Assembly (NCBI GenBank): GCA_023052945.1 | Contig: CP095495.1 | Span: 992,001 to 1,056,000, forward strand | Length of the DNA: 64,000 bases | Source: Wolbachia pipientis | GTDB lineage: Bacteria > Pseudomonadota > Alphaproteobacteria > Rickettsiales > Anaplasmataceae | Direction: 5' to 3' | In this document: piece by piece, positions 37,026 to 47,105 of the stretch | Numbering within the stretch: the first letter of the stretch is position 1 | Layout of the letters: each line of letters starts with the position of its first letter | Translations under genes and position numbers: made by a program | The notes under the pieces: generated by a model | What the model was told of the DNA's origin: nothing | The model's database searches: none | What the model saw: the letters and a program-made list of their open reading frames with translations, nothing else

Positions 37026-37410
37026 CTTTATGACAAGTTTATAATCTGTAAGATCAAAATCTTACAAGTTTCTTTATTTTATTATACATTGCAGTTTGTT
37101 AATTAACTTTTAATGCCTATGGTAGCATTTACAGCTTGGACCAAAGGTTTACGCATTATAGAAAATAATTATAAAAAAACACACTATATTTGTATACCAT
37201 ACAAACTTTTTTCATTCTGCATAGCTGAGTTACTAGATTCTGTAAACGAAATCTTTAGAGAAGCCAAATGGGCAAAGTTTCATGAAGGTCTTTCGCCAAA
37301 ACAAGGCAAAATACGCTAAAATTCCTGATTTGACAAAAAAATATTCAATTATGGACGTTTTATAAATATGTTCATCTTCTCTCCTATTACATTTTTGCCC
37401 ACAGAACCTA

Positions 37411-38366
37411 AGACCTGCTGAAAAAGGTGATTGAAAAAATGATGTGAGAGAGGTAGAAGAAGAATAAGCAGATCAAGTAAGGAAAAAAAATGAGCTTTAG
37501 TTACTATAATATGAAAAAATACCCAAGAAACTTTCGTAATATAACAGGTTTAACTATAGAGGAGTTCGAAAAAGTAGTGGAAAAAGTGAGGTCTGGATGG
37601 GAAAAACAGAAAAAGTGTCATGGTAGAAGATCAAAACTACCAACTCTGGAAGATAAGTTGTTTTGCGTAATTTTGTACTATCGCACTTACATAACACATA
37701 GATTTTTAGGATGCCTATTCAATGTACACAACGCAAATGTATGTAGGTTACTTAAGAGAATAGAGCCATTACTCGCCAAAAAAGTGACTATAACAAAAGA
37801 TAGAAGTATGACGCCAGAAAAAATACTGAAGATTTTGGCTGATGTTACAGAACAGCAAATACAGAGACCAGAAGATAGTAAAAAACGGAAGAAATCATAT
37901 TCAGGAAAAAAAAGAACCAACACTATGAAAACTGAGATTATTATCGAAGAAGGAGGAAGAATTTTATCAGTGTCAAAGTCATACCGTGGTAGAATTAGTG
38001 ATTTCCGCATAAGGAAACAAGAAAAATATTTACCACTTGATAGCATAAAACATGCCGATTCTGGATATCAAGGTTGGCAAAAATTGCAAAGCAATGTTAT
38101 AATTCCATATAAAAAGTATCGTAAAAAGCCATTAACTCCAGAGCATAATAGAAGATTAGCATCATTTAGAATGAGAGTAGAAAACAAGATCCGAGAGATA
38201 AAGATATTTAAGATTATGTCGAATGTTTATCGCAATTTTCAGAAAAAATATAACCTGAGGTTCAATATTATTGCTGGTATTGTAAATCTTAAGCACGCCT
38301 TTTAGTTAACCTTGATTTTAGTCACCCTCCTTTCCTTTTTTTTATCGCTTGATTCGCAGCAGGTCT
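37411..38366 (+). mobile_element. IS5-family insertion sequence, copy 2 (intact)
   Basis: 956 bp between AGACCTGCTG and CAGCAGGTCT. Nearly identical to copies 1 and 3 and in the same orientation. Flanks (cctaA and Tatag) show no clear target duplication beyond T/A-rich bases. Confidence 0.92.
37490..38305 (+). CDS. IS5-family transposase (copy 2)
   Basis: 271 aa, intact. An N-terminal helix-turn-helix region (NITGLTIEEFEKVVEKV, KLPTLEDKLFCVILYYRTY) is followed by a DDE_Tnp_4-type catalytic domain. D118 lies in DVTEQQIQRP, D171 in GRISDFRI, and E231 in RMRVENKIREIK. It has Tyr at residue 11 where copies 1 and 3 have His. Probably active. Confidence 0.93.
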   Translation: MSFSYYNMKKYPRNFRNITGLTIEEFEKVVEKVRSGWEKQKKCHGRRSKLPTLEDKLFCVILYYRTYITHRFLGCLFNVHNANVCRLLKRIEPLLAKKVTITKDRSMTPEKILKILADVTEQQIQRPEDSKKRKKSYSGKKRTNTMKTEIIIEEGGRILSVSKSYRGRISDFRIRKQEKYLPLDSIKHADSGYQGWQKLQSNVIIPYKKYRKKPLTPEHNRRLASFRMRVENKIREIKIFKIMSNVYRNFQKKYNLRFNIIAGIVNLKHAF

Positions 38367-38459
38367 ATAGTAGTCTATTCCTTGTTCTTTAATAATTAAC
38401 ACCCCACACCTCCTGTAAAATTATATTATCACGGCAAAATCATTAATAACCCATGAACT

Positions 38460-39674
38460 CTATGTTCCTGGATCACGCAAATAATGCCCGTGTTTTTCAG
38501 TACATTTGAGCAGGCTGTACATAAGAATCGCAATTGTAGAGCATGCTATTGTTAATAGTAAATTTGGTAAAATACCATAGCGAAAAAATTTTCCTACTAT
38601 ATATATTCCAATAGCCCCAAACATCATATTGCAGAATGAGAGGACTGCACTACCAAGCCCTATACCTTTGATCGTTTCTAAAGCAGAAGTTACGTTATTA
38701 CTTATTATTAATGCAAGCCCAATATTGGCTGGAATCCAGGCAACTTGAAGAATTAATATATTTAACTTGTCCGCGAAATAAAAATATACCAATAAACTAT
38801 CGGATATTATCGGTAACACCAAACCTATTATTAGCATTTTGCTCACCCCTACTTTTAGTACATACCTTCTATTAATTAAAGTTCCAATTATGTAAAATAT
38901 AACTATGATCGATATGAGGTAGCCAAAATACTGTACTTTAATGCCCATCGATTCAAATATGAAAGGATAGTTAGCAACGTATGCCCAAAGCCACATGAAA
39001 GTTAATCCATGAATGGCTGAAAACCCAAGGAAACGATAATTTCTAAATATTGATATATATTGTTTGAAGATATTAGTAGTTATACTGGTTTCATTTTTAT
39101 TCACAGTGAGTGTTTCTTGTAACTTAAAGTAAATAAAAATAAGCATAGGAATTGCCACAAGTGACATAATAAAAAACAAAAATTTCCAACTGTACCCATG
39201 TGAAATTATATAACTGCCCACCACTGGAGCTATTCCAGGTGAGAGTGCCACTACCATATTTAACTTTGAAATTACTCTCGAGTATTCACTACCCGAGTAC
39301 ATATCCCTTATTGCTGCATACCCAACAACACCTGCAACACCAGCCCCTGCTCCTTGTATGAAGCGAATTAGTATCAAGAGCATAATACTGTCGGCTATAT
39401 AACACATGACACTTGCCAAAGTAAAAATTGTCATACCAATCAGCATCATTGGACGCCTACCATAATGGTCTGACAATGGCCCATAAATTAATCCAGATAC
39501 TGCAAATCCAACTAGATTCAAGCTAATTGTAAGCTGCACTACACTGCCTTCTACTTTAAAATAATTGGCAATGCTTGGTAGTGCAACTGAGTATAGGTCA
39601 GTTGCCATATCGACAATTGCTACAGACAATATCATAATAAGAGAGATGATATTTTGCGAAAGAGCTATTTTCAC
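38460..39674 (-). CDS. MFS transporter, Bcr/CflA type
   Basis: 404 aa with twelve predicted membrane helices. The N-terminus AIVDMATDLYSVALPSIANYF, the loop GPLSDHYGRRPMMLIG and RFIQGAGAGVAGVVGYAAIRDMY are the signatures of the Bcr/CflA drug:H+ antiporter subfamily. Start probably GTG 39674. Such proteins export drugs or metabolites; the natural substrate in an endosymbiont is unknown. Monocistronic, after IS5 copy 2. Confidence 0.88.
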   Translation of the reverse strand: MKIALSQNIISLIMILSVAIVDMATDLYSVALPSIANYFKVEGSVVQLTISLNLVGFAVSGLIYGPLSDHYGRRPMMLIGMTIFTLASVMCYIADSIMLLILIRFIQGAGAGVAGVVGYAAIRDMYSGSEYSRVISKLNMVVALSPGIAPVVGSYIISHGYSWKFLFFIMSLVAIPMLIFIYFKLQETLTVNKNETSITTNIFKQYISIFRNYRFLGFSAIHGLTFMWLWAYVANYPFIFESMGIKVQYFGYLISIIVIFYIIGTLINRRYVLKVGVSKMLIIGLVLPIISDSLLVYFYFADKLNILILQVAWIPANIGLALIISNNVTSALETIKGIGLGSAVLSFCNMMFGAIGIYIVGKFFRYGILPNLLLTIACSTIAILMYSLLKCTEKHGHYLRDPGT

Positions 39675-39777
39675 TTAATGATTTACTGGATTAAATATAC
39701 TTAATTATAATATATTTTTTTCATTAGTATATTAATTTAACTACTGAAATTAAGGGTAGCTATTCGAGAAAAGGAGT

Positions 39778-40755
39778 TTACTCAGTATTGGGCTTCAAAA
39801 CCATATATGTAGCTCCACCAATTGCTAACGCAGATGTTGTAATTGCAGCAACTGCTCCCACTATAGGCAGAAATCCAACTGTAAATACTGTTGCAAAGAG
39901 CGTTGCCGCTACAGTTGCACCAAGTGCTGCTGTTGATCCACCACTAACAATACCCCACTTGGTCGCATCATATTCTTGTTGTTTTATTTCTGCAACCCTA
40001 AAAATCTGTACCAAATTTTTGTCTGTAGCTAACTCTCTTGGAGTTTTACCATCAATATCCTTCGATAAAGGATTTTTCCCTTTTTCCAGTAAAGATTCTA
40101 CTATTTCTGTACAGTCATAAACAGCAGCTAGATGTAAAGGAGTACTACCTTTTAGTAACTTATGCGTTTTGCTTTCTACTACACATCTCACTAAATGCTC
40201 TAAGACTTCTTTCATTCTTGGCTCTTTTTCCATTAGGTACTTAACTATTTCTGTATGATTATTATAGAAAGCTATCTGTAAAGGAGTACCTCCATCCTTA
40301 TTTACCGCACTCAAATCTGAACCTTTTTCCACTAAAAGCTTTACTATGTCTGTATGACCATTAGAAGCAGCTAAGTGCAGAGAAGTATTTCCTTCTTTAT
40401 TCACTACACTAAGGTCTGGTTCTTTTTCCATTAGAAGTTTTACTATATCTGTATGACCATTGGAAGCAGCTAAGTGCAGGGGAGTATTTTTGTTTTGATC
40501 TTTTATATCAATATTTGCTCCTTCCTCTAACAGCAATTTTGTAACATTTGTATCTCCAAAATTCGCAGCAAAGTGTAATAACGTAAATTCTTTTGAGCTG
40601 TCTTTAAAAACATAATTTACATCAAACCCGCATTTTTTCCACTGATCATATTCATGCATCACGTGTTTTATACTATAACGTTCCTGTTCTAATTTTTTGA
40701 GCTCATTCTCATATTTCTCCAATTCTCTATCAAACCTTACTTCACTATCTTTCAA
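39778..40755 (-). CDS. Ankyrin-repeat protein, C-terminal part of a gene split by a stop codon
   Basis: 325 aa from TTG 40755. A coiled-coil lead (ELEKYENELKKLEQERYS) is followed by about five ankyrin repeats (FTLLHFAANFG, NTPLHLAASNGHTDIVKLLM twice, GTPLQIAFYNNHTEIVKYLM, STPLHLAAVYDCTEIVESLL). Two hydrophobic C-terminal segments end the protein. Ankyrin proteins of Wolbachia are candidate host-interaction factors. The frame is the same as that of 41115-40780 upstream, with only a TAG at 40782-40780 between them. The ancestral gene probably began at 41115. Confidence 0.82.
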   Translation of the reverse strand: MKDSEVRFDRELEKYENELKKLEQERYSIKHVMHEYDQWKKCGFDVNYVFKDSSKEFTLLHFAANFGDTNVTKLLLEEGANIDIKDQNKNTPLHLAASNGHTDIVKLLMEKEPDLSVVNKEGNTSLHLAASNGHTDIVKLLVEKGSDLSAVNKDGGTPLQIAFYNNHTEIVKYLMEKEPRMKEVLEHLVRCVVESKTHKLLKGSTPLHLAAVYDCTEIVESLLEKGKNPLSKDIDGKTPRELATDKNLVQIFRVAEIKQQEYDATKWGIVSGGSTAALGATVAATLFATVFTVGFLPIVGAVAAITTSALAIGGATYMVLKPNTE

Positions 40756-40779
40756 ACTATTCTTATATTTCGTATACTC

Positions 40780-41115
40780 CTAATCATAGTCCGGTGCATT
40801 GTATTCCGGTTTATCATTGAATTTACCATCACTGTATAGTCTCTTTAATAACTCACTATCGGACTGGTGTAACAAATTTATCTTCCTGTTGTAATCTTCA
40901 CTTAATGACTGTATCTCTCTATTGTGGTCGTAATTCAGCAGCTGCATTCTATGGTGAATAGATTCACAGCATCCATTGATTTCACTTGACCTTCTTGAGT
41001 TATACTCTTGTAATTCATCTGCTATCGTTGTAACTATATCGTTGCTGTATATATTTGAGTTACGCTCTAACTCCTGTAATATTACCTCAAATTCGTTTTC
41101 TATAAAGCTTACCAC
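40780..41115 (-). pseudogene. N-terminal part of the split ankyrin gene
   Basis: About 111 aa from GTG 41115, which has GAGG six bases upstream; TTG 41127 is less likely. The sequence is helical and charged (YDHNREIQSLSEDYNRKINL) and runs into the coiled coil of the downstream ORF in the same frame. It ends NAPDYD at TAG (40782-40780). A single changed codon would restore a ~445-aa protein. Confidence 0.7.
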
Positions 41116-41353
41116 ACTATACCTCAAAATTAAAATGCATACTTAAACTATACATATATTTAACGAAAATGCAATAATTTTAATATCGAACAATAAAGTC
41201 AGTGGATTATGAATCTCTCTAAAAAAATCTTTTTGCTTTATTTTCTTAGAAAATGAGTGAAGATATCAGCTACATGTTTTTAGTAAAGCTATAAAAGCAG
41301 GAATTTCAATATCTTGTCTTCAATTATTTAAGTTTAAGTTTAAATACTGAGCA

Positions 41354-42759
41354 TCAATTATTCAGGACCTTCGCCTCCGTGTTATCCAATGAATCACCGT
41401 AAGTGACTGCTTTTAGGTAAAACTTTTTTCCTCTTTGCACTTCGAAAGATATTATTGAATCATCAAGTAGAACAAATTTTTCACCTGTGGCATCTTTAGT
41501 GCCTTTTTGTCCTCTGGTAAGATCACTCAATTTGTATTTATTTTTATCTATGAGTTCAGCATTCTGGAATTTTATTACCTCTTTTCCAACTAGTGCTAAA
41601 TTTGAGTTTGCAATTGGGCTCATGCTTGACAGCTTACCAAAACGTAATACTATTACAAGCCCCTCATCGGTAGATTCCATTACATATCCGTAAGTAGATT
41701 GTTTATTTGTGCTTGCGATAGGCTTATAATCCTTATCGTTGTACGAAATAAAGAGTGTTGCTCCCCTCCAATTCTCCTCTTCGCCAGTTAAAGTAAAGCT
41801 TGCAATATTATCTTTAATGTGCGGTAAATCTATCATTTCTATGATGGTTTTACTGATGTGAGAAGGAGGGTATTCCTTCAGCATAAGTGACCTTGTTGAA
41901 AGAAAAGAAAGCTTATATATGGAGCTGTCATAACCAACGCCAATTACTTGAATGGCCATGCTTTCAAATTTTGTTTTTATAATTCTCACCGTATGCTTTT
42001 TCTCACCGTCTAAAATCGTTATTACATCACTTGGCACAAGCCACGCATATTTTATCGGCAGCTTGAAATTGTATATATTTCTCTCTTGCCACGAAGAATA
42101 AAGTAAAACCTCAGCTATATTTTGCGCCTCTCCCTCCTCCATAATGAGCGGTATTTCAACTGTTATAGCAGTGCCTTGCTTTGGCAACTCAGCATATTTA
42201 ACATCAATTGGATAGCCAAAATTGCGATTAAAATAAACGACGTTAACTTTATTGTTTAAATCCAGTTGACTAATATTAACAAGTTTTGAATTGTTACTGA
42301 AAACCGTTTCACCAATTGGCATTACAGTTGTAACTCCCCTGCCCTTTTGGACAAATTTCAGTTTAGAGTCCTGTTCAACCACATCAAAAAAATAGCAACT
42401 TTGCAGCATTTTAATAATTGAACGTACGGGTTGCTGGTCGTTTATCACATATTCAGACAATAACCCTTTGACGTTGCTTGTATCGAACTGATCGCTTTTT
42501 AAACCTGCTTTTTGTAATAGATCCGATAAAACATCAGAAATACTAAGCTGTGAAAGCTTTCCCTGAATCCAATGGCCTGTCTGCCAGTTATGGCAATCAG
42601 CCCACATATCACATAAATTGGGAAAATAAGGAAATGGTCTTGCATCCCATGCCCAGAGAAACATTTTCTCCACCATTTCTGAATTTTGCCACTTCTTTAG
42701 CGTTCCTTCGATTGCCGTTCTCTGCGCAAGAAAGCTTACCTCTCCGTTTGAATATCATG
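41354..42759 (-). pseudogene. GTA tail/host-specificity protein (orfg15-like), C-terminal fragment
   Basis: Directly after the IS5 end the frame reads NGEVSFLAQRTAIEGTLKKW, then MFLWAWDARPFPYFPNLCDMWADCHNW with GHWIQGKL. That run is diagnostic of the large GTA tail protein just after its TIM-barrel region. The rest (to 41354) is beta-rich tail-hub-like sequence with an apparently complete C-terminus. About 470 residues remain. The N-terminus is on the other side of IS5 copy 3, and the several hundred residues expected between the two are missing from this locus. Confidence 0.88.
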
Positions 42760-43715
42760 AGACCTGCTGAAAAAGGTGATTGAAAAAATGATGTGAGAGA
42801 GGTAGAAGAAGAATAAGCAGATCAAGTAAGGAAAAAAAATGAGCTTTAGTTACTATAATATGAAAAAACACCCAAGAAACTTTCGTAATATAACAGGTTT
42901 AACTATAGAGGAGTTCGAAAAAGTAGTGGAAAAAGTGAGGTCTGGATGGGAAAAACAGAAAAAGTGTCATGGTAGAAGATCAAAACTACCAACTCTGGAA
43001 GATAAGTTGTTTTGCGTAATTTTGTACTATCGCACTTACATAACACATAGATTTTTAGGATGCCTATTCAATGTACACAACGCAAATGTATGTAGGTTAC
43101 TTAAGAGAATAGAGCCATTACTCGCCAAAAAAGTGACTATAACAAAAGATAGAAGTATGACGCCAGAAAAAATACTGAAGATTTTGGCTGATGTTACAGA
43201 ACAGCAAATACAGAGACCAGAAGATAGTAAAAAACGGAAGAAATCATATTCAGGAAAAAAAAGAACCAACACTATGAAAACTGAGATTATTATCGAAGAA
43301 GGAGGAAGAATTTTATCAGTGTCAAAGTCATACCGTGGTAGAATTAGTGATTTCCGCATAAGGAAACAAGAAAAATATTTACCACTTGATAGCATAAAAC
43401 ATGCCGATTCTGGATATCAAGGTTGGCAAAAATTGCAAAGCAATGTTATAATTCCATATAAAAAGTATCGTAAAAAGCCATTAACTCCAGAGTATAATAG
43501 AAGATTAGCATCATTTAGAATGAGAGTAGAAAACAAGATCCGAGAGATAAAGATATTTAAGATTATGTCGAATGTTTATCGCAATTTTCAGAAAAAATAT
43601 AACCTGAGGTTCAATATTATTGCTGGTATTGTAAATCTTAAGCACGCCTTTTAGTTAACCTTGATTTTAGTCACCCTCCTTTCCTTTTTTTTATCGCTTG
43701 ATTCGCAGCAGGTCT
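42760..43715 (+). mobile_element. IS5-family insertion sequence, copy 3 (intact)
   Basis: 956 bp, same ends as the other copies, inserted antisense in the GTA tail gene. Differs from copy 2 at only a few bases. Confidence 0.92.
42839..43654 (+). CDS. IS5-family transposase (copy 3)
   Basis: 271 aa, intact, with the same DDE residues as copy 2 (D118, D171, E231). It has Tyr at residue 219 (TPEYN) where the others have His. Probably active. Confidence 0.93.
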   Translation: MSFSYYNMKKHPRNFRNITGLTIEEFEKVVEKVRSGWEKQKKCHGRRSKLPTLEDKLFCVILYYRTYITHRFLGCLFNVHNANVCRLLKRIEPLLAKKVTITKDRSMTPEKILKILADVTEQQIQRPEDSKKRKKSYSGKKRTNTMKTEIIIEEGGRILSVSKSYRGRISDFRIRKQEKYLPLDSIKHADSGYQGWQKLQSNVIIPYKKYRKKPLTPEYNRRLASFRMRVENKIREIKIFKIMSNVYRNFQKKYNLRFNIIAGIVNLKHAF

Positions 43716-43934
43716 ATTGATAATTGGTATCGTCCTTCCATAGGTTGAGGTTTGAACTTGCAGATTTTTTAGTCTCGCACCATGCGTTACTTTCTGCTCA
43801 GCATCAAGGCTAAACATCGCACCATCAAGCTGCGCACCAAGAAGAGCACCGAGTTCTGAGCCGATAATCTGGCCAATTGGCCCAAAAATGCTGCCTGCTT
43901 GACCAAAAATTGATGATAAAATTATTGTAGACAT
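43716..43934 (-). pseudogene. GTA tail/host-specificity protein, N-terminal fragment
   Basis: Encodes ~73 residues: MSTIILSSIFGQAGSIFGP, a Gly/Ala-rich start ending LGALLGAQLDGAMF, then GARLKNLQVQTSTYGRTIPII. This matches the start of GTA orfg15-type proteins, where the TYGRxIPxIYG motif is well conserved. The IS interrupts right at that motif. AGGAGG-like sequence precedes the ATG at 43934. Confidence 0.87.
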
Positions 43935-43949
43935 GATAATCCTCCTTTT

Positions 43950-43990
43950 TATTTCTGGATTCCAGTGCCAAGCACTGGAATGATAATTAA
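43950..43990. repeat. cccagtg-type palindromic repeat fragment
   Basis: TTCTGGATTCCAGTGCCAAG and CACTGGAATGA, one unit upstream of the GTA tail gene. Confidence 0.6.
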
Positions 43991-44176
43991 TTTGACAAGA
44001 AATTCAATAACTTGTAATGAATAATTGAAGTTTTTAATTAAGAAAAATACATGAGTAAATCGTGTAGCTATAATTATTGTAAGCAACAATGAAAAAGTGT
44101 GGAAGTAGAAATTTGAGTTGACAAAATAAGAAAAAATATAGTACATTAATAATATTGATATAAACTTGAACTAATT

Positions 44177-45211
44177 ATGCCAACAGTAGTAAATACACCA
44201 GACAACATACAAAGACCGTCAAAATTAAAAAAAGCAAAAGAAATTCTGCTAGCTCCTGTAAGGTGGCTAATCATAGGTTTATCTGCAGTACTTTTGATAA
44301 TATTTGTTATTTCTCTCCTGGTGTTTTTCTTAATCGCCAAGGTATTGATTAAGCTATATCTTTTTGCAGGAGGCAAAATGCCGGAATGGTTAGAGCAAAG
44401 AGCTGAAGCATTTATGGAGGCAGCACGTATCCCACAAACAACGCATGATACTGATGTAAATGATGCAATTAATATTAACGTTCAAAAGCTAAAAGAAAAC
44501 TATAGCGAGCCTGATGTTGATGATAAGTTTATAGAGGAAATAGAAGGATTTATTGATCAGTTAGAGTGCATAGCAAATGGCACACAAAAAGCTGCAGATA
44601 AAGATCAACTTACAGAAGATGAGAAAAAACATGCACTTGAGTGCTTGGAGCGTATGAAAAATAACCCTAGTACACATAGTGGAAGCGGGTTAACATTGAA
44701 GCAAGTTTTAAATTTAGCTTGGAAGGCTTGCAACGATCAAACTAGAGCAAATGCTGATTATAATATAGATATTAATACCCGCATATTACAGAGAAAATAT
44801 CAACTGGTTAAACATTTAGTAGAATCGCAAACAGAATACGGAGTGCGTGGTGGTCGTGGTTCAAGTGCATGTTTTACTGGTACCTTCAACAGTATTGTCT
44901 CTTCCTTGTACACTTTTGAAGAGTTTTCCTTCTTGCAAAAAGCAGATAAGAATACTATAAAGCAGGAATTTGAAAATGAGCTGCAAAAAAAGGGAGAAGA
45001 ACTATTTAATCAGCTTTCTAATGATAAAGAAAGAAAAGAAGTTGCAGAAGCTTTAAGTAATCCTCCTTCTACAAATTTCTTTTCAAGCTATGTAGAGTCA
45101 TTTAAAAACCACTCTGCACGTGCAGTTTTAGGTGATAAAGAATGCGACAAATTAGTTAAAACTCATCTTAGTAATCTTCAGTACAATAGCACAATATCTT
45201 GCTTTACCTAA
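44177..45211 (+). CDS. Hypothetical membrane-anchored protein
   Basis: 344 aa, family not recognised. One or two N-terminal hydrophobic segments (residues ~33-70, WLIIGLSAVLLIIFVISLLV and on) are followed by a helical, soluble region. RGGRGSSACFTGTFNSIVSSL near residue 225 is a conspicuous motif; CxxGTFN-type blocks occur in some effector-like proteins of intracellular bacteria, as I recall. The stop is 5 nt from the convergent dcd stop, and an 8-bp stem (ATCACTTT/AAAGTGAT) lies between and into dcd. Function unknown. Confidence 0.72.
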   Translation: MPTVVNTPDNIQRPSKLKKAKEILLAPVRWLIIGLSAVLLIIFVISLLVFFLIAKVLIKLYLFAGGKMPEWLEQRAEAFMEAARIPQTTHDTDVNDAININVQKLKENYSEPDVDDKFIEEIEGFIDQLECIANGTQKAADKDQLTEDEKKHALECLERMKNNPSTHSGSGLTLKQVLNLAWKACNDQTRANADYNIDINTRILQRKYQLVKHLVESQTEYGVRGGRGSSACFTGTFNSIVSSLYTFEEFSFLQKADKNTIKQEFENELQKKGEELFNQLSNDKERKEVAEALSNPPSTNFFSSYVESFKNHSARAVLGDKECDKLVKTHLSNLQYNSTISCFT

Positions 45212-45216
45212 AGTAA

Positions 45217-45774
45217 TCACTTTACCAGCGGCAAAGTGATACCGTGCTGATTCATATATTTTCCTTTCATATCATCATATGATTTTTCACACTCACTTTC
45301 GCCGCTTAAAAATACGAATTGGCATGCGCCTTCATTAGCGTAAATTTTTGCAGGAAGTGGGGTGGTGTTTGAGAATTCGAGTGTGACATGACCTTCCCAT
45401 CCAGGTTCTAAGGGAGTAACGTTTACTATAATTCCACACCTTGCGTAAGTTGATTTACCAACACAAATGACCAGTACATTTCTTGGTATACGAAAATATT
45501 CCACTGTGCTTGCAAGCACAAAGCTATTTGGTGGAATTATGCATACGTCTGTTTCTTTATCTATAAAACTATTCTCAGAGAAATTTTTAGGGTCCACGAT
45601 GGCTGAATTAACGTTAGTAAAAATTTTAAATTTATTATCCACTCTTGCATCATACCCATAAGACGATAGTCCGAAAGATATGACACCTTTACTGCTTTTG
45701 TGATCCACAAAAGGCTCTATCATTCCAAAATTTTCAGCTTTTTCTCTTATCCATTTATCTGGCATAACTGCCAT
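45217..45774 (-). CDS. dcd: dCTP deaminase
   Basis: Deaminates dCTP to dUTP for thymidylate synthesis. 185 aa. [50 protein letters not shown] (catalytic Glu region) and CQFVFLSGE are characteristic. A homotrimer related to dUTPase. Divergent from pstS. Confidence 0.96.
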   Translation of the reverse strand: MAVMPDKWIREKAENFGMIEPFVDHKSSKGVISFGLSSYGYDARVDNKFKIFTNVNSAIVDPKNFSENSFIDKETDVCIIPPNSFVLASTVEYFRIPRNVLVICVGKSTYARCGIIVNVTPLEPGWEGHVTLEFSNTTPLPAKIYANEGACQFVFLSGESECEKSYDDMKGKYMNQHGITLPLVK

Positions 45775-45915
45775 AACTGTTCCTTGAAGTTATATAATAC
45801 TTACAATAATATAAAATAAAATTTAAATGTAAACTGTAGCTTTTGTCATGCAATTAAAGCTTTTCAGTTTGATTTTTTATTACAATAATTAGATTTATGT
45901 TCTTAACTAAAAATA

Positions 45916-46932
45916 ATGCTTAGAAACTTTTTCCTGATTTTTGTATTCGTATTATTCACGCCGCTGTCAAATGCTGATGCCAGGAAATACATCAGAATTG
46001 TTGGATCTTCAACCGTTTTTCCTTTTATCTCATTTGTAGCCGAGGAGTTCAATCGTGTATTCTCTTTTAAGACTCCAGTTGTGGAATCGATAGGAAGTGG
46101 ATCAGGGTTCAAAATGTTTTGCTCAGGAATAGGGGAAGACACACCAGACATCACCACTTCATCTCGTCCTATGAAGGAAGTAGAAAGAGAACTATGTAAA
46201 AGAAATAAAATTAATGAAGTGATAGAGATCATCATTGGCTATGATGGAATTGTCATTGCAAATTCAAATCAAAGCCATAGATTTGATTTCACAAAGAAGG
46301 ACTTATTTGAAACTTTATCTGCATATTCTCAAGAAAATGATAAATTAGTAAAAAATAATAAGAAGTTTTGGTCTGATGTAAATCAAGCCTTACCAAAAAC
46401 AGAAATTGAAATTTATGGTCCACATCAAAATACAGGCACATACGAAACTTTGGTTAATTCTATTATGCTCAATCAATATTCATGCATGAACTCGAGAATT
46501 TTCAAAGAGAATTATAAAGATCAGGAAGAAAGAAAGAAAGCATGTGGTAATATAAGGGATGACGGAAGGTATATAGAAGTTGGAATTAATGAAAACATAA
46601 TAATACAAAAATTGAAAAGTAATAAGAACGCTTTAGGGATATTTAGTTTTAGCTTTTTAATGAGGAATCAAGATAAAATACAAGGGAGCACAATTGCAGG
46701 AATTGAGCCAACTTACGAAAATATATCATCGGGAAAATATATATTAGCAAGACCTCTATACCTTTATATAAAGAAAGAACACCTGGATACTGTTGATGGA
46801 TTAAGAGAATTCATAAAAGAAATTATAGATTCGACCGGTATTGAAGGTGGGTACCTATCTAGGCTTGGTCTAATCCCACTTTCAAGTGAAGATATAAAGA
46901 AAGCTTCAGCAAAAGTTTATGATATAACGTGA
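45916..46932 (+). CDS. pstS: Phosphate-binding periplasmic protein
   Basis: Substrate-binding subunit of the Pst importer. 338 aa with a signal peptide (FFLIFVFVLFTPLSNADA). The phosphate-site motifs are present: IVGSSTVFPF, ESIGSGSGFKMFC, DITTSSRPM and YGPHQNTGTYET (normally SGT). It stands alone, unlinked to pstB at 16532, as is usual in Rickettsiales where pst genes are scattered. Confidence 0.93.
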   Translation: MLRNFFLIFVFVLFTPLSNADARKYIRIVGSSTVFPFISFVAEEFNRVFSFKTPVVESIGSGSGFKMFCSGIGEDTPDITTSSRPMKEVERELCKRNKINEVIEIIIGYDGIVIANSNQSHRFDFTKKDLFETLSAYSQENDKLVKNNKKFWSDVNQALPKTEIEIYGPHQNTGTYETLVNSIMLNQYSCMNSRIFKENYKDQEERKKACGNIRDDGRYIEVGINENIIIQKLKSNKNALGIFSFSFLMRNQDKIQGSTIAGIEPTYENISSGKYILARPLYLYIKKEHLDTVDGLREFIKEIIDSTGIEGGYLSRLGLIPLSSEDIKKASAKVYDIT

Positions 46933-46954
46933 CGGCAACACTTCCTTCTCCTTG

Positions 46955-47080
46955 TCATCCCTCCTTTTTCTGTTATCCCAGTGCGTGACACTGGGATCCA
47001 GGTTTCCATTTTTTATACTCACCAAATCAGTTTGCTTGCTAAAGTTTCCTGAATTCCAGACTGGAATGACATCGTTTACT
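46955..47080. repeat. cccagtg-type palindromic repeat
   Basis: TTATCCCAGTGCGTGACACTG followed by GGATCCAGG, plus a second partial unit with CCAGACTGGAATGACA, between pstS and an ankyrin gene. Confidence 0.7.
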
Positions 47081-47105
47081 ATATATCACATTATATTGAT
47101 TAATG

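Larger units (their letters stand above)
36731..37410. other. Intergenic stretch upstream of ctaC
   Basis: 680 nt. It holds the operon promoter, a 22-bp perfect inverted repeat (36956-37025) and a 68-codon plus-strand ORF at 37113-37319 that I cannot support as a gene. The sequence is very AT-rich. Confidence 0.5.

Noticed and set aside
37113..37319. A 68-codon plus-strand ORF between ctaC and IS5 copy 2.
   Set aside because: No ribosome-binding site, no recognisable family, and the surrounding sequence is AT-rich and non-coding in character. It could be a gene remnant but cannot be supported.
45215..45240. A hairpin between the 344-aa gene and dcd as a terminator.
   Set aside because: The 8-bp stem lies mostly within dcd coding sequence and has no T-run on either strand.
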